A stretch of 6,202 nucleotides of DNA, taken from the NCBI GenBank assembly GCA_046714215.1, contig JBKKBM010000248.1, positions 1 through 6,202 on the forward strand, given 5' to 3'. The notes beneath the pieces are model-generated. The model saw nothing but the letters and a program-made list of their open reading frames with translations, had not been told where the DNA came from and made no database searches. The first letter of the stretch is position 1. Each line of letters begins with the position of its first letter. This stretch comes from DATLCI01 sp046714215 (lineage in GTDB: Bacteria > Acidobacteriota > Terriglobia > Terriglobales > Acidobacteriaceae). The position numbers and the translations under genes were made by a program. This document shows, in pieces, positions 1 through 5,418 of the stretch.

Positions 1-354
1 AAAATCGCTCTCGTCAATATCTTTGCGGTCCAAGAGGACATATTCAAGGATCAATTTTTTTTGTGCCACCAGCCCTTTTAGATCCAGGTTGATGGAAGCC
101 ACGTCTTTATAGAGTTCTTCTTCTGTCTCTTCAAAGGACATGAAGACGCCGGGCTCCTTGTAATTGGCCGCACCATTGACCAGAAAATCAATCCCCAATA
201 GGGTCTTTCCCGTGCCGGGACCTCCAGCGATCAAAGTGGTTCTATTTTGCGGAAGTCCGCCTTCGGTGATCTGGTCAAAGCCCTTGATGCCGGTGGAGCA
301 CTTGGGTAACTGGGTAAGCTTCAAGGCACTCTTTTTCTTAGCAGTCCTAGGCAT
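1..354 (-). CDS. kaiC: KaiC-family ATPase, N-terminal part (runs off the left edge)
   Basis: Only the first 118 codons are present; the gene continues beyond base 1. KaiC proteins are RecA-like ATPases, clock components in cyanobacteria and signalling or stress ATPases elsewhere. Residues 19-34 match the KaiC entry (STGIKGFD…EGGLP). Residues 44-51 are a perfect Walker A, GGPGTGKT. Residues 70-81 (VFMSFEETEEEL) carry the paired catalytic glutamates E75-E76 in the position typical of the first KaiC domain. The start is ATG at 354, with AAGGA (minus strand) about 8 nt upstream. GC is about 49%, well below guaB or the MFS gene. No kaiA or kaiB is visible, so a clock role cannot be inferred. The number of KaiC domains and the phosphorylation sites lie outside the window. 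Family assignment is firm; the subfamily is open. Confidence 0.85.
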   Translation of the reverse strand, partial: MPRTAKKKSALKLTQLPKCSTGIKGFDQITEGGLPQNRTTLIAGGPGTGKTLLGIDFLVNGAANYKEPGVFMSFEETEEELYKDVASINLDLKGLVAQKKLILEYVLLDRKDIDESDF

Positions 355-525
355 ACGATGATCCTTGCTTGCTTCTTGATTTCAACACTCGCTGATGCTG
401 CGGGGGGGCGGCCTCAACTGGCGGCCGTTGTTCTGAACCCACGTTCTCTCTAGAAACACTATCGACCCTCGTCCCGTCTGTGCAAAATTGACCGCACCGC
501 AGCTCAGTCAACCCTTGATCCGGGT

Positions 526-551
526 GGCCATGCTTGGCGACCAAGGTGGCC
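526..551. repeat. Bulged inverted repeat in the kaiC upstream region
   Basis: Arms GGCCA (526-530) and TGGCC (547-551) enclose a second pair CTTGG (533-537) and CCAAG (541-545) around a CGA loop, giving a two-part stem with a small asymmetric bulge. It lies about 170 nt upstream of the kaiC start. There is no T-run on either side, so it is not an intrinsic terminator. It could be an operator or an RNA leader structure. Confidence 0.45.
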
Positions 552-651
552 TAACCAGCAGGCGCGAGACCCCACCAGGGCTTTTCCCCCGGCTTGGAAC
601 GAATGTATTATCTCCCAGCTATACGACAATCTTTGCCATTGCCAAACACTT

Positions 652-669
652 CTACAATCATTATTGTAG
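652..669. promoter_or_regulatory. 18-bp palindrome in the AT-rich patch, possible operator
   Basis: CTACAAT, a CATT spacer and ATTGTAG form perfect 7-bp arms. Immediately downstream are two adjoining copies of TAGCAATA (667-674 and 675-682) and the perfect 10-bp palindrome ATATGCATAT (680-689). The dense symmetric sites in the most AT-rich part of the window look like a transcription factor binding region. The regulator is unknown. Confidence 0.4.
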
Positions 670-713
670 CAATATAGCAATATGCATATCTAGGAGCTAC
701 AGGAATTGCACAT

Positions 714-811
714 CTAAACCCTTTGTTTCCGCGACTATACCCCTAACTGCCTTTGTTTCCGCGATCTTGCGGGGACAAAACCGCTAAACCGTTTAAAGTC
801 GCGATCTTACG
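714..811. repeat. Three degenerate direct repeats (iteron-like)
   Basis: CCTTTGTTTCCGCGA occurs identically at 720-734 and 750-764, 30 bp apart. CGCGATCTTGCG (760-771) recurs with one mismatch as CGCGATCTTACG (800-811), 40 bp later. The third copy (784-804) also shares CTAAACC and CGCGA with the first (714-734). Offsets of 30 and 40 bp are close to whole helical turns. No gene spans them. Confidence 0.6.
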
Positions 812-897
812 ATTTCGGCCCGATTTTTTATTTTTGCCCACTTTGACTTGGAAAGGACACACACCATGGTCGTGCCGAAGAGGCTTTCTGATAAGTC

Positions 898-1034
898 GGG
901 CTTTAGCCGCCGAGGGAAAGGTCTTGGTGCCGTCCCTATGGCACTCACCCTCGTCTCGTCCACCCACCACTTACGTGGTGGGCTACGTAAGTATCGCCCC
1001 TGCGGGGACTCTGCACAGACAGGAATGTCTGTGC
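898..1034. repeat. Cluster of short palindromic (REP-like) elements
   Basis: Several imperfect or perfect hairpins follow each other: GGGCTTTAGCC (898-908); GTGCC (927-931) with GGCAC (940-944); CCCACCAC-TTAC-GTGGTGGG (963-982, 8-bp arms); CCCC-TGC-GGGG (997-1007); and arms GCACAGACA (1013-1021) and TGTCTGTGC (1026-1034) with a GGAA loop. The GGGCTTTAGCC core recurs as its reverse complement at 3459-3470 and at 5940-5953, which shows a dispersed family. Similar elements are, from memory, abundant in acidobacterial spacers. Confidence 0.6.
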
Positions 1035-1044
1035 CACACGCGAC

Positions 1045-1161
1045 CAAATGCATAGATCCTTCGGCTCGGCAGGAGACAATCGCGCCTCGCTCAAAATGAC
1101 GGTTCCTTGGCGGAGAGCAAACGCAAGGTCCTTCGCGCCAATCCAAAAGCGCTCAGGATGA
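1045..1161 (-). repeat. Two degenerate copies of a 'TCATCCTGAGCG…CGAAGGA' spacer repeat
   Basis: Read on the minus strand, copy A (1161-1118) begins TCATCCTGAGCG and ends CGAAGGACCT…GCGTTTG. Copy B (1099-1045) begins TCATTTTGAGCG and ends CGAAGGATCT…GCATTTG. The ends are conserved while the middles differ in sequence and length, as expected of decayed non-coding mobile repeats. I recognise the motif as a common acidobacterial intergenic element (recollection, not a search). Confidence 0.55.
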
Positions 1162-1219
1162 CAAGGTTGGGATTTTGAACTGGAGCAGAACTGGATGACG
1201 TGCCTACAACGCCGGTAAC

Positions 1220-1237
1220 GCACGGCCGAGGCCGTGC
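1220..1237. repeat. Perfect inverted repeat just upstream of guaB
   Basis: GCACGGCC-GA-GGCCGTGC gives 8-bp arms around a GA centre, 39 nt before the guaB ATG. It has the same style as other GA-centred palindromes in this window (3490-3509 and 5974-5993), so it is probably a REP-like element. It lies where a guaB leader transcript would be and could fold there. No T-run follows it. Confidence 0.5.
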
Positions 1238-1276
1238 TGTACCCTGCGCGAACCGCTCTTATACAATAAGGTGAAC

Positions 1277-2809
1277 ATGATCCACTTCCCTGTTCCTGAA
1301 GCGCTGACCTTTGACGACGTCCTGCTGCTGCCGGGCTATTCTGACGTAGTCCCCGCCCAGGCCAATACCGTCACTCATCTTTCCCGCAACATCACGCTGA
1401 ACATCCCGGTGATATCGGCAGCCATGGACACGGTCACCGAGTCGCGCCTGGCCATCGCGCTGGCCCAGCAGGGCGGATTGGGCATCGTCCACCGCAACCT
1501 GTCGATCGAAGAGCAAGCCGCTGAGATCGACAAGGTAAAGCGCTCCGAGAGTGGCATGATCGTGGACCCGGTCACGATGTCGCCGGACGCCAAGATCTCA
1601 GACGCGCTCGACATCATGCGCAAGTACAAGATCAGCGGCGTGCCCATCACCAAGAACAAGAAGCTGGTGGGCATCCTGACCAACCGCGACCTGCGCTTTG
1701 AGACGCGCACCGATATTCCCATCAGCAAGGTCATGACCAAGGAGAACCTGATCACCGTGCCCGTGGGCACGACCTTGGAAGAGGCGGAAAAGATCCTGCA
1801 TGAGCATCGCGTGGAAAAGCTTTTGGTGGTGGATGACAAGTTCGCGCTTAAGGGCCTGATCACGGTGAAAGATATCCAGAAGAAGCTGCGGTATCCGGGC
1901 GCGGCCAAGGACGATCATGGACGCCTGCGGGTGGGCGCGGCCATTGGCGCTACCGGCGACTTTCTGGAACGCGCGCAGGAGATGGCGCGCTACAAAGTAG
2001 ACGTGCTGGCCATCGACAGCGCGCATGGCCACTCTTCCCGAGTGATAGAAGCCATCAAGACGATCAAGGCGAAGCTGCCGGAGATCGATCTGCTGGCCGG
2101 CAATGTGGGCACGTTTGACGGCGCGTGTGCCCTGGCCAAAGCGGGCGCGGATGCGGTGAAAGTGGGCATTGGCCCGGGGTCGATCTGCACCACGCGCATC
2201 GTGACCGGCGCGGGCGTACCGCAGATCACCGCCATTGCGGAGGCGTATCGCGCGTGTAAAGACGCGGGCATTCCGGTGATCGCCGATGGAGGCATCAAGT
2301 TTTCCGGCGACATGACCAAGGCCCTGGCCGCAGGCGCGAACGTGGTGATGATCGGCTCACTGTTTGCGGGCACGGAAGAGAGCCCGGGCGAGACCATCCT
2401 GTATCAGGGGCGCACGTTCAAGAGCTATCGCGGGATGGGATCGCTGAGCGCGATGGCCGCAGGCTCAAGCGAGCGCTACGCGCAGGCGGATGGCGATTCG
2501 TCGACGGGCACGGCCGGCATCCTGGAAGATGAGAATGCGGGTGGCGTGCGGCAGCAGAAGGCCAACCGCCTGGATAAGCTGGTGCCCGAAGGTATTGAAG
2601 GACGCGTGCCGTATCGCGGCACCCTGAGCGCGATGGTCCATCAGTTGGTGGGCGGACTGCGCAGTGGTATGGGCTACGTGGGATGCAATACCATCCCCGA
2701 GTTGCAGCAGAAGGCGAAGTTCATCCGCATCAGTGGCGCCGGCTTGCGCGAGAGCCACGTGCACGACGTAATCATCACCCGTGAAGCGCCGAATTATCGG
2801 CTGGAGTAA
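1277..2809 (+). CDS. guaB: IMP dehydrogenase (GuaB)
   Basis: Catalyses NAD-dependent oxidation of IMP to XMP, the committed step of guanine nucleotide synthesis, in the cytoplasm. The 510-residue product has the full bacterial layout: an N-terminal barrel half (TFDDVLLLPGYSDV); two CBS domains at about 96-141 and 151-202; the NAD-side aspartate D247; the catalytic loop GPGSICTTRI with the nucleophile C304; the IMP phosphate region DGGIK (D337) and MIGSLFAGTEE; the flap with EGRVPYRG (R443); and the C-terminal GAGLRESHVHDV. An in-frame GTG lies at 1271, but ATG 1277 is preferred because AAGG (1268-1271) sits 5 nt before it. Between RYAQ and DKLVPEG there are 29 residues (404-432) where E. coli GuaB has about 5. 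No guaA follows; the next gene is a VanZ-like protein 182 nt downstream. Confidence 0.97.
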   Translation: MIHFPVPEALTFDDVLLLPGYSDVVPAQANTVTHLSRNITLNIPVISAAMDTVTESRLAIALAQQGGLGIVHRNLSIEEQAAEIDKVKRSESGMIVDPVTMSPDAKISDALDIMRKYKISGVPITKNKKLVGILTNRDLRFETRTDIPISKVMTKENLITVPVGTTLEEAEKILHEHRVEKLLVVDDKFALKGLITVKDIQKKLRYPGAAKDDHGRLRVGAAIGATGDFLERAQEMARYKVDVLAIDSAHGHSSRVIEAIKTIKAKLPEIDLLAGNVGTFDGACALAKAGADAVKVGIGPGSICTTRIVTGAGVPQITAIAEAYRACKDAGIPVIADGGIKFSGDMTKALAAGANVVMIGSLFAGTEESPGETILYQGRTFKSYRGMGSLSAMAAGSSERYAQADGDSSTGTAGILEDENAGGVRQQKANRLDKLVPEGIEGRVPYRGTLSAMVHQLVGGLRSGMGYVGCNTIPELQQKAKFIRISGAGLRESHVHDVIITREAPNYRLE

Positions 2810-2991
2810 AGGCATTTTTGATTGGTAATGGGTAATGGGAAAGCGCAAATCTTCGCGGGATGCGGTGAAGAGCGCAAACGGGGCCAGAGCAGTGCTTAGT
2901 GATGGCGGTGAGCCGGAGAACCAGCGTCGCCGGGAAGTGATGGAGCCATTCAGGAAATCTTGGTAAAGTGGACTGAAGCGCAAGGACCCTG

Positions 2992-3465
2992 CTGATCAAG
3001 ACTTCCGCTAAAACCTTTCTGCATTACTGGCTGCCCGCGCTGGCGTGGCTGGCGATGATCGCCCTGTTCTCCAGCCAGCTATTCGCCGCCAACCATACGG
3101 GTTCGCTGCTGCTCACGGTATTGGGGTGGCTGCACGTGAAGGTGAGCGTGCCCACGCTGCTGCTGCTGCATTACCTCATCCGCAAGGCCGCGCATTTCGT
3201 CGCGTATGGGGTGCTGAGCGCGCTCTTCTTCCGCGCGTTTCGCGGACCGCTTCCCGCGGTCATGTGGCGGATCGCGTGGCCGCTGCTGGCGCTGGCCGTG
3301 TGTTTGGTGACGGCGTCGGCCGATGAGATCCATCAAGCGTTCACACCGGAACGCACCGGAAACTATCGCGACGTAGTGCTCGACATGGCGGGCGCACTCT
3401 TCGCCCAACTGGTGATCCTGGTGGCGTATCTGGGAAAAGCGGGACGCAGAGCGCGCCGGGGCTAA
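2992..3465 (+). CDS. VanZ-family membrane protein
   Basis: Small integral membrane protein of the VanZ family, named after a teicoplanin-resistance accessory protein; most members have no known function. Family hallmarks are RKxxHF (R64, K65, H68), DEIHQ at 111-115 and the R121…YRDVxxD stretch ending at D131. About four membrane segments are visible (residues 10-30, 40-60, 92-110 and 130-148). The first ATG in the frame (3055, codon 22) would cut the first membrane helix in half. The frame is open upstream to a TGA at 2974 and contains a typical N-terminus (KTFLHYWLPALAW). No ATG, GTG or TTG exists there, so I propose CTG 2992, with AAGGA (2982-2986) 5 nt before it. If the start is 3055 the product has 136 residues instead of 157. 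The TAA stop lies inside a GGGCTAAAGCCC palindrome. Confidence 0.8.
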   Translation: MIKTSAKTFLHYWLPALAWLAMIALFSSQLFAANHTGSLLLTVLGWLHVKVSVPTLLLLHYLIRKAAHFVAYGVLSALFFRAFRGPLPAVMWRIAWPLLALAVCLVTASADEIHQAFTPERTGNYRDVVLDMAGALFAQLVILVAYLGKAGRRARRG

Positions 3466-3540
3466 AGCCCTTGTCTTTGCGGTCTGTTTCACCCGACTGA
3501 AGTCGGGTGCTTCCACCGGAGACGTAGCCAGCTACGTCTC
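3458..3540. repeat. Three-palindrome cluster between convergent vanZ and MFS genes
   Basis: First, GGGCT-AA-AGCCC (3459-3470), overlapping the vanZ stop. Second, CACCCGACT-GA-AGTCGGGTG (3490-3509). Third, 10-bp arms GAGACGTAGC (3519-3528) and GCTACGTCTC (3531-3540) around CA. All three are perfect. The placement between two converging genes fits REP-like elements acting as transcript-end stabilisers or weak terminators. None has a clear U-tract. The CTGAAG centre is shared with the element at 5974-5993. Confidence 0.65.
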
Positions 3541-3549
3541 TACAGGCCG

Positions 3550-4794
3550 CTAGGCGGCTTTGACTTCGGCTTTGACGGGCAGCGGTTGGGGATGTGGACC
3601 GAAGAAGAGCAGCGCGATACCTGCGGCGGCGGCCAAGGCGGCGGAGAAGTAGAACGGCGTCGGGGCGCCCAGCGTGCGCCAGAGATATCCGGCGATCAGG
3701 CTGGCGAGCAGCGTGGTCACGCTGGTTGCGAAGTAGAAGATGCCCAGCGCGCGTCCGCGGGATGCGGGCGGCACCGTCTCCACCACCAGCGCCTTCAGCA
3801 CGGGATTGGTGAGCGCATAGTAGAGCCCGTAGAAACCCATCATGGTCCAGAGCAGCGCGTGGTTGCGCGCGTCGGCGAAGGCGATGTAGGTGGCGGCGAA
3901 GACGAAGTAGCCGGCGGCGACCACGAAGCGTCGGGGAACGCGGTCGCTGAGTCTGCCCGCTGGCCACGAGCCCAGCGTGTAGACCACGTTAAAGACGAGG
4001 CCGAGCAAGGGCGCGGCGACGATGGGAATACCGACGTCGCTGGCGCGGAGGATCAGGAACATGTCGCTGGAGTTGCCAAGCGAGAAGATGGTCACGACGG
4101 CGAGCACGAACCAGAATGAACGGGGGAGCTCCGGCTTGGTGGATTTTGGCTTGGCGGCGAGTTCTGGCTTGGTGAGCTCGGGCTTGGCGAGTTCGGAAGC
4201 AGGCTTGGTCTCGCGGGCGAACGCGGCGACCACGATGATGGCGAGCACGCCGGGAATGGCGGCGGCCCAGAAAACGTAGCGCGGATCGTTGGAGAAGCTC
4301 TGCAGGATCCAGAGCGCGAGCAGCGGACCCGCGATGGCGCCGGCCGAGTCCATGGCCTGAAGCAAGCCGAAGGCGGAGCCGATGTGCTTAGCGTCGACGG
4401 ATTCCGCGAGCAGGACGTCGCGCGGCGCTTGGCGGATGCCCTTGGCAAGACGGTCGGAAAAACGGATAGCCAGCACCTGCCACCACGCGGTGGTGAGCGC
4501 GAGCAACGGCTTGGCCAGGTTGGCGAGGACGTATCCGCCGACCACCAGCGGCTTGCGGCGCGGGAGCTTGTCAGCCAGATTGCCGGACCAGAGTTTGGCA
4601 ATGGAGGCGACGCTTTCGGCGATGCCTTCGATGATGCCGAGCTGCATGGGGCCGGCGCCGAGCGTGGCGAGAAACGCCGGGAGGATCCAGTAGGCCATTT
4701 CGGATGCGGTGTCGTTGAGGAAGGAGGTGGCGCCGAAGACGCGGACGTTGCGGGCAAGATGGGCGTCAGAGGGCATGGTCAGTGCGCTGGCCAT
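3550..4794 (-). CDS. Major facilitator superfamily transporter
   Basis: A 414-residue, 12-helix-type secondary transporter of the inner membrane, probably a proton-driven exporter; the substrate cannot be read from sequence. The N-terminus NVRVFGATSFLNDTASEMAY is typical of MFS proteins. Loop 2-3 carries motif A, GNLADKLPRRK (71-81). RFSDRLAKGIRQAPRD (111-126) is the conserved helix 4 region. The pseudo-repeat loop 8-9 has GRLSDRVPRR (280-289). The central cytoplasmic loop (about 195-225) holds a lysine-proline repeat. The frame is open further upstream to 4923, but that part is the toxin gene in another frame and lacks MFS character. The start is ATG 4794, inside the end of the toxin gene, or ATG 4776, which follows the toxin TGA by 2 nt. 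Neither has a good Shine-Dalgarno, which suggests translational coupling to the toxin. Confidence 0.88.
   Translation of the reverse strand: MASALTMPSDAHLARNVRVFGATSFLNDTASEMAYWILPAFLATLGAGPMQLGIIEGIAESVASIAKLWSGNLADKLPRRKPLVVGGYVLANLAKPLLALTTAWWQVLAIRFSDRLAKGIRQAPRDVLLAESVDAKHIGSAFGLLQAMDSAGAIAGPLLALWILQSFSNDPRYVFWAAAIPGVLAIIVVAAFARETKPASELAKPELTKPELAAKPKSTKPELPRSFWFVLAVVTIFSLGNSSDMFLILRASDVGIPIVAAPLLGLVFNVVYTLGSWPAGRLSDRVPRRFVVAAGYFVFAATYIAFADARNHALLWTMMGFYGLYYALTNPVLKALVVETVPPASRGRALGIFYFATSVTTLLASLIAGYLWRTLGAPTPFYFSAALAAAAGIALLFFGPHPQPLPVKAEVKAA
4133..4208 (-). repeat. In-frame tandem-like repeat encoding the KP-rich MFS loop
   Basis: The heptamer GGCTTGG (plus strand) occurs five times, at 4133, 4148, 4166, 4181 and 4202. 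The spacings are 15, 18, 15 and 21 bp, all multiples of three. It encodes five [T/A]-K-P units (KPAS, KPEL, KPEL, KPKS, KPEL) between the two six-helix halves of the transporter. Confidence 0.7.
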
Positions 4795-5060
4795 GACTGC
4801 GCGCCGTGATAAACCCGCAAGATCACAATGCGCGAGCTCTCGACCTTGTAGTGTATAACGAAGGGCGTGCGCGGAACCACCAACTCGCGGGTGTTGGGCA
4901 CTCTGCCCGCCCGACCCGCCCATGGAAACCGGATCAGACCCTGCACGGCAGCGGTGAGAGTATGGCGAAGACGCGCGGACGCCTGGGGGCGATCCGCCAG
5001 CAGAAACGAATGAATGTCATCCAAGTCACGCATCGCCTGCGGCGACCAGATGATGATCAT
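4779..5060 (-). CDS. RelE/ParE-superfamily toxin
   Basis: A 93-residue product of the RelE/ParE toxin superfamily. The N-terminus IIIWSPQAMRDLDDIHSFL is the usual 'W-x-x-x-A-x-x-DL-x-x-I' helix. The core has RAGRVPNTRELVV (50-62), followed by the closing strands PFVIHYKV and IVILRVYHGAQSWP (78-91). Members either cleave mRNA on ribosomes or poison gyrase; this sequence looks more like the ParE / plasmid-stabilisation group, but the target is not decided. Its ATG overlaps the antitoxin TGA by 4 nt (ATGA), the standard coupling for antitoxin-first pairs. The 3' end overlaps or abuts the MFS start. The length is normal and no residue appears lost, so it is probably intact. Confidence 0.9.
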   Translation of the reverse strand: MIIIWSPQAMRDLDDIHSFLLADRPQASARLRHTLTAAVQGLIRFPWAGRAGRVPNTRELVVPRTPFVIHYKVESSRIVILRVYHGAQSWPAH

Positions 5061-5314
5061 TTACTCCGCCGTTTTCTCGGCTTCTTGTCCCAGGCTTTCA
5101 TCTTGGCGAGAGCCTCATCGTGCGAGTGAAACCGGCCCTTGGCGACACTGTCTAAGGCTTCCTTGATGCCTTCGACCTGCCATGCCTGGGCCTCGAGGTA
5201 CTGCGTGAGAGCCTGCTCAAAGTGCCAGGACTTGGGACGTTCCGTCATATCCGCGAGTTTTTCCAGCTTGCTGGCGGTCTCCGGTGATAGCCTGACCGAC
5301 ACGGGTGTAGACAT
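5057..5314 (-). CDS. Ribbon-helix-helix (CopG-like) antitoxin
   Basis: An 85-residue partner of the adjoining toxin. Residues 4-40 form a ribbon-helix-helix DNA-binding domain: strand PVSVRLSPE, helix ETASKLEKLADMT, then helix SWHFEQALTQYLEA. Residues 46-75 (GIKEALDSVAKGRFHSHDEALAKM) match the C-terminal toxin-binding segment of CopG-type antitoxins. The tail (77-85) is very basic, KKPRKRRSK. The start is decided by a strong Shine-Dalgarno: GGAGG (5321-5325) 6 nt before ATG 5314. A longer frame from 5362 would translate across the promoter region and is rejected. Antitoxins of this class usually repress their own operon as dimers or toxin complexes; candidate half-sites lie directly upstream. 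Confidence 0.9.
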   Translation of the reverse strand: MSTPVSVRLSPETASKLEKLADMTERPKSWHFEQALTQYLEAQAWQVEGIKEALDSVAKGRFHSHDEALAKMKAWDKKPRKRRSK

Positions 5315-5316
5315 AT

Positions 5317-5340
5317 GTAACCTCCGTAAACAAAGATTAC
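5317..5340. promoter_or_regulatory. Candidate autoregulatory operator of the TA operon
   Basis: Three GTAANC-like half-sites occur at exact 9-bp intervals: GTAACC (5317-5322), GTAAAC (5326-5331) and GATTAC (5335-5340), the last inverted. TGTAA (5316-5320) and TTACA (5337-5341) are also symmetric about this block. It overlaps the Shine-Dalgarno and the probable transcription start, as expected for repression by a ribbon-helix-helix antitoxin. Binding is inferred. Confidence 0.4.
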
Positions 5341-5362
5341 ACTCGTTGGCCCTGGCTGGCAA
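5336..5362 (-). promoter_or_regulatory. Candidate sigma-70-type promoter for the antitoxin-toxin(-MFS) unit
   Basis: On the minus strand, TTGCCA (5362-5357, 5/6 to the -35 consensus) precedes TGTAAT (5341-5336, 5/6 to the -10 consensus) with a 15-bp spacer. A shifted box TAATCT gives the ideal 17-bp spacer but a weaker match. A start near 5329 would leave a leader of about 15 nt containing the GGAGG site. Confidence 0.35.
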
Positions 5363-5367
5363 GAACG

Positions 5368-5398
5368 AAAAAAGGCGGCGCTTTTTAGCGCCGCCTTT
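5368..5398 (-). terminator. Intrinsic terminator of the rpoA-rplQ operon
   Basis: Minus-strand stem with 12-bp arms AAAGGCGGCGCT and AGCGCCGCCTTT around an AAAA loop, running into six T (positions 5373-5368). It begins 20 nt after the rplQ stop. It separates the ribosomal operon from the antitoxin-toxin unit, which therefore needs its own promoter. The A-flanked stem also allows some function in the opposite direction. Confidence 0.9.
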
Positions 5399-5418
5399 AG
5401 AGTGAGTGCGAAGACAAC

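Larger units (their letters stand above)
355..1276. other. Gene-free divergent region between kaiC and guaB
   Basis: About 920 bp separate the two divergent starts. I find no convincing protein-coding gene: the open frames here lack family resemblance and run through palindromes. Contents from left to right are a hairpin at 526-551, an AT-rich patch (601-720, about 37% GC), iteron-like direct repeats (714-811), and a run of degenerate palindromic repeats (about 898-1237). Both promoters should lie here. I could not locate either with confidence. Confidence 0.75.

Noticed and set aside
347..544. 65-codon minus-strand frame overlapping the kaiC start
   Set aside because: It overlaps the kaiC start and its Shine-Dalgarno, shows no recognisable domain and includes the G-run at 402-408.
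488..787. 99-codon plus-strand frame across the AT-rich patch
   Set aside because: The translation has no recognisable features and crosses the direct repeats; no RBS.
714..811. CRISPR array
   Set aside because: Only three short degenerate copies; spacers of about 15-25 bp and unequal, with no cas genes.
793..1146. 117-codon minus-strand open frame upstream of guaB
   Set aside because: It runs through several palindromic repeats and the TCATCCTGAGCG-type elements, has no family resemblance and no clear RBS; an artefact of GC-rich repeats.
1262..1267. TACAAT as a guaB -10 box
   Set aside because: It would start transcription at about the start codon, downstream of the AAGG used as RBS, and no -35 box is found at a sensible distance.
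2824..2839. GGTAATG tandem pair after guaB as a terminator or regulatory repeat
   Set aside because: Just two heptamer copies with no hairpin or T-run; too little to support a function.
3341..3967. 208-codon Arg-rich minus-strand frame
   Set aside because: Shadow of the MFS 3' end, and it extends through the palindrome cluster into vanZ antisense.
4092..4757. 221-codon Ser/Pro-rich minus-strand frame
   Set aside because: Frame shadow of the MFS gene in GC-rich DNA.
4795..4923. N-terminal extension of the MFS gene to ATG 4923
   Set aside because: The extra 43 residues are the toxin gene read in another frame and lack transporter character; ATG 4794 or 4776 fits the family N-terminus.
5315..5362. 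Antitoxin start at ATG 5362
   Set aside because: It lies within the putative promoter and has no RBS, whereas ATG 5314 has GGAGG at 6 nt and matches the family N-terminus.
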